From the NCBI GenBank assembly GCA_964418835.1, contig CAYQNJ010000011.1, positions 1-46,598 of the forward strand: DNA of 46,598 nucleotides, in the 5' to 3' direction. Under the pieces are notes generated by a model. The model searched no databases. It was not told the origin of the DNA and was given only the letters and a program-made list of their open reading frames with translations. Position numbers and translations under genes: made by a program. Below, one piece after another: positions 34,793 through 42,831 of the stretch. Each line of letters starts with the position of its first letter. Positions within the stretch are counted from its first letter, which is position 1. This DNA comes from UBA9076 sp964418835 (GTDB lineage: Bacteria; Bacillota_I; Bacilli_A; Erysipelotrichales; Erysipelotrichaceae).

Positions 34793-37320
34793 TTATTTAA
34801 CCTTCTTTTGTTAATAAATAACAAGACTAATAAGCTTAAAACACTAATAGTGATTCCAAGTTTTAGGAATGGTGTTTCATAATAAAATAAAACATCATGA
34901 TTTCCAGGTTGAAGTTTAAACCCAACAAAACCAAGTTGAACCTTACTAGTTTCTACCTGTTTACCATTTACTTCAACTTTCCATCCTTTATCATAACCAA
35001 TGCTTGTAAAAACCCATTTTTCTTTATTTTCTATATTAATATTTGCACTAATTCTATCATTACTAAAAACCACATTAGTAAATCTTTCTTTAAATCTATC
35101 CTTAAACCAGTCATTATAATTACTTAAGTCTTTTACCTTTATATTAACATCTTGGTTTTGACCTTCATTATTACCGTGTACTATTATTAAATCCACATAA
35201 GAATTTTCATCTACATAAAAATCTAAATAATTATATTGCCAAAAATAACCAGTATAAACTAACTTATCTTCGTACAGTAAATCGACTTGCACATTTTCAA
35301 TTGTATTATTTTCTACATAGATATTTGAATTAGTAATAGGTTTATCAAATTTAAAGTATCTATCGTATTCATTCCCAATATTTCCATAATCAACTAAATC
35401 ACTTTGATAAGTAATATTATCTCCACCTTCTACTACCAGATACTCACTCATTGAAATATCTTGTTCTAGGTATGTTAAAGAATCAAAAGATTCTTTATTC
35501 ATAGTTTTATCATAAGTAAAACCTAGTTCTACATAATTATCATTCTTATAAATCTTATAATCATCATTTTCTTTATATAATTTATATCCAAAAGGTATTT
35601 GTTTTAGATTTGAGTTTCCATAAATATATTTAACTGATAATAGGTTGTATAAATTCCATGATGAATACCTTTGGTCCATTTGCCAGTTATTTTTTAATCT
35701 AGATAAAAAATCTTCCATTTCACTATTATATATAGTGCTATAAAAAGATACTCCATTATAGTTATGAGCATATGGTGTGTTTGATGTAGTATATCTAAAA
35801 TAATTTGTACCATCATCATAATACTCATCATTATACATAACTCTATAAAACCCTTTATCAGCTTTTATTTCTTTAACTATTTTATCTGATTTGATTGCTA
35901 GGCTAGTAATATCATTTAACACTGGTTTATCAACACTTACTAGTAATAATGGTGAAAGTATAGCTTCAAAACATAACAATACAATCAACAAAACTCTTTT
36001 GTTTTTTATATAATAAAAATAATAAGTTATTGATACAAGTGATAATGTAACTAAAAGAATAAATAATATTTTTAATTTATCTATATCATTAAATTTTATA
36101 ATGAAACTAATAAAAAGCGTTAGAAAAGCAAGTAAAATATACCCACCTATTGTATACTTAATATATTTTTTATTAATTAATCCATCTTCAATTTCATCAT
36201 TTACACTCATCACACTATATGCAAGCATAAAACTAATCATATAAAACCATCTAGATTCCATATTAAGTTGTAGTAAATACCAAAATTTTTTAAAGAAAAC
36301 CATTACAGTAAATAATAAAAACATTAATATTACTCCGTGTTTTCTTTTTTTATTATTTAACTTTCTTAACAAAGGTAAAAGTATTGGAGTTATTACAAAC
36401 ATATAAAGTGAAGCTCCACCACCCCATCCTAAAAATTGGTATTTATTTAAATCAATAAATAAACTTGTATTTTCATGATCAACAGTTGGCGCAAATAATC
36501 CACTTATAATCTTAAACAAGTCACTCTTATTTAAATGAGAAAACAATCCATTATCAATTGATTCAAACCTAGGATTACTCATTAACATAAAAGCGCTTGG
36601 TATTAATACAAATGATGATATACCAACCGCTAATAAACATAAACCTACAAACTTACTACCCTTTATTATTAGTTGTTTAAAACTATTATCTTCTAATTCA
36701 TATGTTCTTAATAGTGCATAAAGACATGCAAAAGGTAAAAACATATACATAAAATAATAATTAATTACTCCAATTAAGGAAATAACTAAAACCATTAATA
36801 CAAATTTACCTTCTTCTAAGTATTTATCTATTAAATATAAAGCTAAAGGATAAAGCAAAAATGCATCTAAAAACACAAATAAATGTAAATAAGAAAATAC
36901 CCATCCACTAAAAGCAATGATAAAACTACCTATTAATACTGATGACTTATGCTTAAATAAGTTATCTGTCCAAATAATAGTAAAACAAAATAAAAGAACT
37001 ATTTTTAATATACTTAAATACAAGAATGAATACTGAATTAAATGTTTTCCTATTGGAAGCACTAATAGAAATAAAGGACTACAAAGATAATAAACCATCG
37101 CAAAGTTATTAGATCCAAACCCTATACTAAAATCATAGAAACTCAAACTTCCATCTTTTATCTTTTGCCAACCACCTAAGTAAAATTGATATATTTGATG
37201 ATAATCATCACCATTGAATATTAAAACAGAATTATTGTTGATTATCACAGGCAAAAAACCTATGACTAGGCATAGGCATACAAGCAAGATATATTTATAA
37301 TACTTAATTAATACTTTCAT
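34789..37320 (-). CDS. YfhO family GT-C glycosyltransferase
   Basis: Large membrane protein of 843 residues with about 13 helices and a C-terminal outside region of about 300 residues. FNGDDYHQIYQF at 36-47 in the first outside loop holds the acidic pair of GT-C enzymes; YDKGWKVEVNG near the C terminus is the YfhO signature. In Bacillus, YfhO works with CsbB and GtcA in glycosylating lipoteichoic acid. Here the upstream gene is a polyprenyl-phosphate-sugar-type GT2 and the operon ends with a GtrA protein, so the same three parts are present. No clear ribosome site precedes the ATG at 37320, 3 nt after the GT2 stop; translation is probably coupled. Confidence 0.9.
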   Translation of the reverse strand: MKVLIKYYKYILLVCLCLVIGFLPVIINNNSVLIFNGDDYHQIYQFYLGGWQKIKDGSLSFYDFSIGFGSNNFAMVYYLCSPLFLLVLPIGKHLIQYSFLYLSILKIVLLFCFTIIWTDNLFKHKSSVLIGSFIIAFSGWVFSYLHLFVFLDAFLLYPLALYLIDKYLEEGKFVLMVLVISLIGVINYYFMYMFLPFACLYALLRTYELEDNSFKQLIIKGSKFVGLCLLAVGISSFVLIPSAFMLMSNPRFESIDNGLFSHLNKSDLFKIISGLFAPTVDHENTSLFIDLNKYQFLGWGGGASLYMFVITPILLPLLRKLNNKKRKHGVILMFLLFTVMVFFKKFWYLLQLNMESRWFYMISFMLAYSVMSVNDEIEDGLINKKYIKYTIGGYILLAFLTLFISFIIKFNDIDKLKILFILLVTLSLVSITYYFYYIKNKRVLLIVLLCFEAILSPLLLVSVDKPVLNDITSLAIKSDKIVKEIKADKGFYRVMYNDEYYDDGTNYFRYTTSNTPYAHNYNGVSFYSTIYNSEMEDFLSRLKNNWQMDQRYSSWNLYNLLSVKYIYGNSNLKQIPFGYKLYKENDDYKIYKNDNYVELGFTYDKTMNKESFDSLTYLEQDISMSEYLVVEGGDNITYQSDLVDYGNIGNEYDRYFKFDKPITNSNIYVENNTIENVQVDLLYEDKLVYTGYFWQYNYLDFYVDENSYVDLIIVHGNNEGQNQDVNIKVKDLSNYNDWFKDRFKERFTNVVFSNDRISANINIENKEKWVFTSIGYDKGWKVEVNGKQVETSKVQLGFVGFKLQPGNHDVLFYYETPFLKLGITISVLSLLVLLFINKRRLNK

Positions 37321-37323
37321 AAA

Positions 37324-38259
37324 CTATTTGCGTTTTTCGTTTTGATAAAATTCATTTACTTTCCATTCAAACATTAATCTAGTTTGATTTTTAATCGCAT
37401 CTAATACTATACCAATCATAAATGTGACTATAGATAAAATACATAAAGATGACGCTAATACTGCAGAAGGTACCTTTGAAACAAACTGAGTTTTCATAAA
37501 TTCTAATACTACAGGTATACCAATTATTAAGCCTATAATTAAGAATAAAGCACTTAATAATGTGAAAAATATAAAGGGTCTATAATCTTTAAATAAATCA
37601 AACAATGTAACTAATACTTTAAAGCCATCTCTGAATGTATTTAATTTACTAACAGAACCTTCAGGTCTATCTTGATAATTTATAGGTACTTCTTTTAACT
37701 TCATTCCATATACTAATGAAAATATAGTCATTTCAGTCTCAATTTGGAAACCATCACTCATAACAGGTATAAGCTTTACAAACTTCTTACTATAAGCTCT
37801 ATATCCAGTCATAATATCTTTTACATTTGAATTAAATAGATTATTAATTAATCCTTTAACCAAGTTATTACCAAAACTATGGAAACCTCTTTTATTCTCT
37901 TCAAAATAAGTTCCATTAGATAATCTGTCCCCAATAACCATATCTACACCTTCATTTAATATAGGTGCAACAAGTTTTTCCACTTCATCAGCAGGATATG
38001 TATCATCACCATCAACCATGATATAAACATCAGCATCGATGTCTCTAAACATTGATCTAACAACATTCCCTTTTCCTTGTCTTGGTTCTTTTCTTACAAT
38101 AGCTCCAGCATTTTGTGCTAATTCACATGTTTTATCAGTTGAGTTATTATCATAAACATATATACTAGCCATAGGTAAGTATGTTCTAAAATCTTTTACA
38201 ACCTTCTCAACTGTTAGTTCCTCGTTATAACAAGGTATTAATACTGCAATCTTTGCCAT
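37324..38259 (-). CDS. Membrane GT2, polyprenyl-phosphate sugar synthase-like
   Basis: 311-residue GT2 with a GT-A domain and two C-terminal helices (about 225-255 and 262-285). AVLIPCYNEE at the start, DNNSTDKT near 37, RQGKGNVVRSMF near 60, DGDD at 83-86, MTGYRAYSKK near 157 and DGFQIETEMT near 173 mark the DPM/Und-P-sugar synthase group. It should load a sugar on undecaprenyl phosphate for YfhO next door. The ATG at 38259 is chosen over the in-frame start 4 codons earlier because GGAGGG lies just before it. It is the first gene of the 38.3-29.0 kb operon, with the promoter expected in the 124-nt gap to the divergent DHHW gene. Confidence 0.9.
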   Translation of the reverse strand: MAKIAVLIPCYNEELTVEKVVKDFRTYLPMASIYVYDNNSTDKTCELAQNAGAIVRKEPRQGKGNVVRSMFRDIDADVYIMVDGDDTYPADEVEKLVAPILNEGVDMVIGDRLSNGTYFEENKRGFHSFGNNLVKGLINNLFNSNVKDIMTGYRAYSKKFVKLIPVMSDGFQIETEMTIFSLVYGMKLKEVPINYQDRPEGSVSKLNTFRDGFKVLVTLFDLFKDYRPFIFFTLLSALFLIIGLIIGIPVVLEFMKTQFVSKVPSAVLASSLCILSIVTFMIGIVLDAIKNQTRLMFEWKVNEFYQNEKRK

Positions 38260-38333
38260 AGTACCCTCCATGATGTATTAATAATACTAAAAATAATCAT
38301 TATTTACTAGGAAGAAGGACAATTAATAAAAAA

Positions 38334-38362
38334 TTGTGATTAAATATCACATTTGGTAAAAT
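38334..38362 (+). promoter_or_regulatory. Promoter of the DHHW-MBOAT operon
   Basis: -35 TTGTGA (38334-38339, 4 of 6), 17-nt spacer, -10 TAAAAT (38357-38362) preceded by TGG as an extended -10. It is 21 nt upstream of the start codon and overlaps a palindrome. Confidence 0.65.
38335..38351 (+). promoter_or_regulatory. Candidate operator palindrome over the -35 box
   Basis: TGTGAT-TAAAT-ATCACA is a perfect 6-bp inverted repeat with 5-nt spacer covering the -35 and part of the promoter spacer. That is the usual place for a repressor site. On the minus strand it is followed by T residues, so a terminator-like hairpin is the alternative reading, but no minus-strand gene ends here. Confidence 0.5.
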
Positions 38363-38383
38363 AAATACATAAGGAAAAATACA

Positions 38384-39652
38384 ATGAAAAAATCAATTAA
38401 AGATATTTTGTTTATAATAGCAACTTTAGGTATATTATTTTTACTTTCTTTATACATATTCATTAAACCAGTTAATGAAAAGTCACTAGAAGAGAATAGA
38501 TTCCTTATTAGTTTTAGAGACTTAAAAGATAAATCGTTTTTAGAAGGAACTTTTCAAAAAACTGTAGAAGATTCTTTTACAGACCAATTTCCAAAAAGAA
38601 GTTTATTAGTTTCTTCAAAGAAAAAAATTGATGATATCTCTAAAAACTTAGTTTTACCAAAAATGACTGAATTAACACTTAATAGAGTAAGTGGTCAAAC
38701 AATAAATAGACTTGGTAATACTAGTTATATGATTAATATGATTATAGAAGCAAGTGATGTTAATAAGGAAAGATTTAAAAATAGAGCCTTAGAAATTAAT
38801 GCCTTACAAGAAAGACATCCAGAAGTAGAAATATATGTTTATGAACCTACACAAGCACATGAAACTAGTTTATTTGATCAAGATAGCGGTATTAAAGCTG
38901 GTGCACCAGAACTTTGGAGTAATTTTGAAGAAAATATAAAAGTCCCTTTTAAGAAATTTGACTTAAATTCCTTAGATTTATATAAACAAGCTTATTATAA
39001 ATCCGATCACCATCCAACACACATTGGAGCTGATATTTTCTATAATGAAATAATGTCATTAATTAACCCAGACATAGAGCCACTTAAACCTACTAAAACT
39101 GATTGTCATGTTGGAGAAACCTTCTATGGAACATTTGGTTCAAGGACTGGTTTTATATATGAACCAGATGAATTCTGTGTTTATCAATATGATGTAGTAC
39201 CATATAAGGTTTATGTAAAAGGTGAATTAGCACCTAATTATAATACAAGAAAAGACTTTGAAAACTTTGATCCAAAAAGTGATACTGTAGAGCATCCTTA
39301 TTACTATAATATCGCTTATAAAGTCTATGATAGTAGCGAAATACAACCATATGATTCTTTAATGTTATATGATACAGAAAGAGAAGAATTAGATAACTTA
39401 TTAGTAATTGGTGATTCATATAGTAGTTCAGTTATAGATCTACTAGCATCAAACTACAACAAAACTTATAGAGTATTACCATACAATGAAGTTATATTTA
39501 ATGGAAAAATGTTTAACTATGATAAGTTCATAGTAGATAATGAAATAGATGTTGTTTTGTTTATGTATACTGCAGAAAACTATTATTACGTTGATGAATG
39601 GGCAGATAGATATGAACAAACAAGGATTCTTCCTAATGGAGGTGATGAATAA
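38384..39652 (+). CDS. DHHW/AlgX-like SGNH protein
   Basis: 422-residue surface protein with one N-terminal helix (about 8-28). It carries DHHPTHIG with Asp208-His209-His210, the DHHW-family motif with Pro in place of Trp, and GDSYSS at 343-348 with Ser345. The Asp-His pair comes before the serine, the permuted order known from AlgX/AlgJ acetyltransferases. Such proteins accept an acyl group passed out by an MBOAT protein and put it on a polysaccharide. The MBOAT gene follows directly with TAATG overlap. ATG 38384 has AAGGAAA about 9 nt before it. Target polymer unknown. Confidence 0.87.
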   Translation: MKKSIKDILFIIATLGILFLLSLYIFIKPVNEKSLEENRFLISFRDLKDKSFLEGTFQKTVEDSFTDQFPKRSLLVSSKKKIDDISKNLVLPKMTELTLNRVSGQTINRLGNTSYMINMIIEASDVNKERFKNRALEINALQERHPEVEIYVYEPTQAHETSLFDQDSGIKAGAPELWSNFEENIKVPFKKFDLNSLDLYKQAYYKSDHHPTHIGADIFYNEIMSLINPDIEPLKPTKTDCHVGETFYGTFGSRTGFIYEPDEFCVYQYDVVPYKVYVKGELAPNYNTRKDFENFDPKSDTVEHPYYYNIAYKVYDSSEIQPYDSLMLYDTEREELDNLLVIGDSYSSSVIDLLASNYNKTYRVLPYNEVIFNGKMFNYDKFIVDNEIDVVLFMYTAENYYYVDEWADRYEQTRILPNGGDE

Positions 39653-41028
39653 TGTTATTTAGTAGTTTATCCTTCTTATTAGGATTCTTACCAGTTTCAG
39701 TAATTTTATATTTTGTTATAAAAAATAGATTTTATAGAAATATAATATTGTTTATATTAAGTGTTTCTTTTTATGCATGGGGTGACCCTAAAACACTATG
39801 GTTAATATTATTAGTAATTCTATTTAATTACTATTTAGGAGTATTAATAGAAGAAAAAGAAAACAAATCATATTTATTATTAGGTATTATATTTAATACA
39901 GCATTGTTGTTTTTCTATAAATATTTTAATTTCTTTGTAATAGATTTATTAAGCATTAGAAAAGAATACTTTAATATAATATTACCTTTAGGTATTTCAT
40001 TTTATACATTTAAAAATATTTCGTACTTAGTAGATGTATATAATAAAAAAGTTAAAGCGGAAAGAAACATACTTAACTTTGGAAATTTTGTATTAATGTT
40101 TCCTCAATTTATAGCAGGACCAATAGTTAGATATGAAACTATTAAAGAACAACTAATAAACAGAAATGAATCCATAGAATCATTCTCAAATGGTTTAAGA
40201 AGATTTGTGATTGGTTTAGGTAAAAAGATTATTATAGCAAATAGTTTAGCTATAATATCAGACAAAATATTTAAAGAAGTAGCACTTAATGATTTAACTA
40301 CCCTTCTTGTGTGGGTTGGTGCTATATCATATACATTACAAATTTATTATGATTTTAGTGGTTATAGTGATTTGGCTATTGGTTTAGGTAAAATGTTTGG
40401 ATTTGATTTTGAAGAAAACTTTAATTATCCTTACATATCCAAAACTGTACAAGATTTCTGGAGAAGATGGCATATTTCTTTAAGCTTTTGGTTTAGGGAT
40501 TACATTTATATACCATTAGGAGGATCTAGAGTATCCACAGTTAGATGGATAATTAACTTATTGGTTGTTTGGTCTTTAACTGGTTTATGGCACGGAGCTA
40601 ACTATACCTTTATATTATGGGGATTATATTATGGAATTATATTATTAATAGAAAAGTTTATATTAAGAAAACTATTAAAAAACATCCCTTTATTGCACCA
40701 GTTAATTACAATATTAGTGTTTATTATAGGATGGGTTATATTTAATTCAAGCTCAGTTACTCAAGTGTTATATTTTATAAAAAATATGTTTATACCTAAT
40801 GGCAGCTTTAGTTTAAATGCACTTAATAATCTAGGTATATTATACTTATGGCCTTATATATTAATCGCAATAATAGGGTGTGGTCCTTATATAAATAAGT
40901 TAATGGAAAAACTTAATAAGAGTAAATTTGGAATTCTTGTGGATGGATATTTATTTGCAGTATTGGTCATATGTTTAGTATTACTGGTAAACAGTAGTTA
41001 TGTTACATTCTTGTATTTTAAGTTTTAA
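39652..41028 (+). CDS. MBOAT family O-acyltransferase (AlgI/DltB-like)
   Basis: 458-residue membrane protein with about 11 helices that moves an acyl group, usually acetyl, from the cytoplasm to a surface acceptor. Hallmarks are FPQFIAGPIVRYE near 150, DFSGYSDLAIGLG near 234, DFWRRWHISLSFWFRDYIY with His274, and LTGLWHGANYTF with the catalytic His314. These are closest to AlgI/PatA-type proteins. The start overlaps the DHHW gene stop as TAATG, with GGAGGTGA upstream. Together the two genes form a standalone O-acylation operon, opposite in strand to all flanking glycopolymer genes. Confidence 0.95.
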   Translation: MLFSSLSFLLGFLPVSVILYFVIKNRFYRNIILFILSVSFYAWGDPKTLWLILLVILFNYYLGVLIEEKENKSYLLLGIIFNTALLFFYKYFNFFVIDLLSIRKEYFNIILPLGISFYTFKNISYLVDVYNKKVKAERNILNFGNFVLMFPQFIAGPIVRYETIKEQLINRNESIESFSNGLRRFVIGLGKKIIIANSLAIISDKIFKEVALNDLTTLLVWVGAISYTLQIYYDFSGYSDLAIGLGKMFGFDFEENFNYPYISKTVQDFWRRWHISLSFWFRDYIYIPLGGSRVSTVRWIINLLVVWSLTGLWHGANYTFILWGLYYGIILLIEKFILRKLLKNIPLLHQLITILVFIIGWVIFNSSSVTQVLYFIKNMFIPNGSFSLNALNNLGILYLWPYILIAIIGCGPYINKLMEKLNKSKFGILVDGYLFAVLVICLVLLVNSSYVTFLYFKF

Positions 41029-41031
41029 ATA

Positions 41032-41080
41032 AAAAGTAGAAATTTTTACTCAATTAATTTGTGAGTAACTTCTACTTTTT
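41032..41080. terminator. Long bidirectional terminator hairpin
   Basis: Outer stem AAAAGTAGAA / TTCTACTTTT encloses an inner stem TTACTCA / TGAGTAA, with T-runs on both strands. It ends the MBOAT operon and the convergent operon at 41080. Confidence 0.85.
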
Positions 41081-42831
41081 TATTGTTTCATATCTTTCTT
41101 ATAGAAATATTTAAAGTATATTTTTAATACACTTATAAATATTATATAGAAAATTACTAGTATTAACGTGATGGTTGAAATTAATCTTCCAACAAACTGC
41201 ATAGTAGTTTCTTTATAGACAGCTTCAAACTTTAATAATTTATCACCATTATAAGGTTCAACATCAAATCTTACTAATCCAGTTTCTTCATCTGGGTATG
41301 GTTTGATTTGTTTTATTAATATGTCATCCTCATATTCATTTATTACATAACCTTTATAGTATGATAAAGGTAATATGTAATAAGCATTTTCTTTTACTTC
41401 CCCTATTGTAAAAACTAATTTATTATATTTTGTTTCATCAAACCCAGTTCTATCAGTCTCTTCATTATTTGTTTTAATCTTTCTTCCATAATCTTTAAAG
41501 TGAATATTTGAATCATTAAATATATAGTCTGGACTTGATACTTCTAACAAGTTATACCAAGGATTGCTATCACTTACAACTAAACTAACATCAGTTAGTT
41601 CCTCTCTAGTAGTATCTTTTGTGAAACTTCCCCATTCAACTATTATTCCATAAAGATTAATGATACTTATTAATAATGTTAATACTAATATGGTATTCAC
41701 AAAAGGAACTTTTATCTTTTTCTTTAATGATATATTTGATAAACCATAGCCTACTCCTAAAGCCATAAAAGCACAAGCTGGTGTAAGTAACCTAATTGGA
41801 AATTGTAAGAATGTCATAAACTTAAATAAATCCCAAGGAAAATAAATAGTTGTCATAAAAATCATAATATAACCACAAGTCACAAGAAGTACCATAAACT
41901 TCTTATTTTTATGTGGATCACTAAAATATGTTAGCCATGGTAATAACATCAAAATAGGACCTATATTATTATTTAAATATACTCCATCCCCATTTTTAAA
42001 ATTAAACAATTCTTTTAAATCAATTCCTACTAGTGATTCACTATTAAAATAATAACTTACTCTATATAAACCACTACTTAGTTGTTCAAACATCATTAAA
42101 GTAAAAAAACTAGTAATTAGTATAGATACTATTACCGCAATACCTATATATATCATTAATTGTTTATCTTTAATAACCCTTTTATATTCAATAACTAACA
42201 ATAAACCAAACACAATACACATAAGTATAAAAGTAATATTATGAGCTAGTAGTAATGTTGAAAATGAGAATGCTAGTAATAACCAACTTCTTTTATCTAC
42301 ATAAACTATTCTATACATCGCATATATAACTATTGGTACAAATATAAACGCAAATCCTTCTCCTATTGCGCCTCTTTTATAAATATTTGATAAAACAAAT
42401 AAATTAACTACATATATAAATACTGAAAGATAAATATAAATTGATCTTTTCTTATGATAGAAAAGAGTTGAACACTTATACATAGATAAACTAGATAAGA
42501 ATGTAATGATAAATATAGTAATACAATATATTTCATAAGGTGTTTTCCCTGTGTTATATAAAATAGCTGAAGGATATAAATAAACCATTGAATAAAACAT
42601 AGGACTACCATAACCAAAACCATAGTTTTGGTTAAAGAGTATCTTAGGAAAAATATCATTGTTTTTTATAGCGTTTGCTAGTTCAATAATTCTATTCACA
42701 TGGAATGTTGTATCTGCGCCAATCCTCAACATACCATCCATTGTAGGGATCATAAAAATAATAGTCACAAGCAAACAAAAACCAATCATTATTGATAAAT
42801 CTATTATTTTAGATTTGATAGTTTTATTCAA
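41080..42831 (-). CDS. PTPS-related membrane protein (GT-C-like), TTG start
   Basis: 583-residue protein with about 12 helices. RIGADTTFHVNRI at 36-48 and NYGFGYGSPMFYSMVYLYPS near 69 are signatures of the '6-pyruvoyl-tetrahydropterin synthase-related' membrane family (PF10131), which despite its name looks like a GT-C transferase; Asp40 is the likely catalytic acid. A beta-rich outside domain of about 160 residues precedes a final helix. No ATG fits: the TTG at 42831 with AAGGAAGG 10 nt before it gives a normal N terminus and overlaps the YfhO stop by 8 nt. It is the last gene of the right-hand operon, after a YfhO homologue and a large membrane protein. Confidence 0.82.
   Translation of the reverse strand: MNKTIKSKIIDLSIMIGFCLLVTIIFMIPTMDGMLRIGADTTFHVNRIIELANAIKNNDIFPKILFNQNYGFGYGSPMFYSMVYLYPSAILYNTGKTPYEIYCITIFIITFLSSLSMYKCSTLFYHKKRSIYIYLSVFIYVVNLFVLSNIYKRGAIGEGFAFIFVPIVIYAMYRIVYVDKRSWLLLAFSFSTLLLAHNITFILMCIVFGLLLVIEYKRVIKDKQLMIYIGIAVIVSILITSFFTLMMFEQLSSGLYRVSYYFNSESLVGIDLKELFNFKNGDGVYLNNNIGPILMLLPWLTYFSDPHKNKKFMVLLVTCGYIMIFMTTIYFPWDLFKFMTFLQFPIRLLTPACAFMALGVGYGLSNISLKKKIKVPFVNTILVLTLLISIINLYGIIVEWGSFTKDTTREELTDVSLVVSDSNPWYNLLEVSSPDYIFNDSNIHFKDYGRKIKTNNEETDRTGFDETKYNKLVFTIGEVKENAYYILPLSYYKGYVINEYEDDILIKQIKPYPDEETGLVRFDVEPYNGDKLLKFEAVYKETTMQFVGRLISTITLILVIFYIIFISVLKIYFKYFYKKDMKQ

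Noticed and set aside
38335..38351. Terminator of a minus-strand gene or a definite Crp site
   Set aside because: No minus-strand gene ends here, and the half-site spacing is 5 nt rather than the 6-nt core with longer half-sites of classical Crp boxes. I keep it only as a candidate operator.
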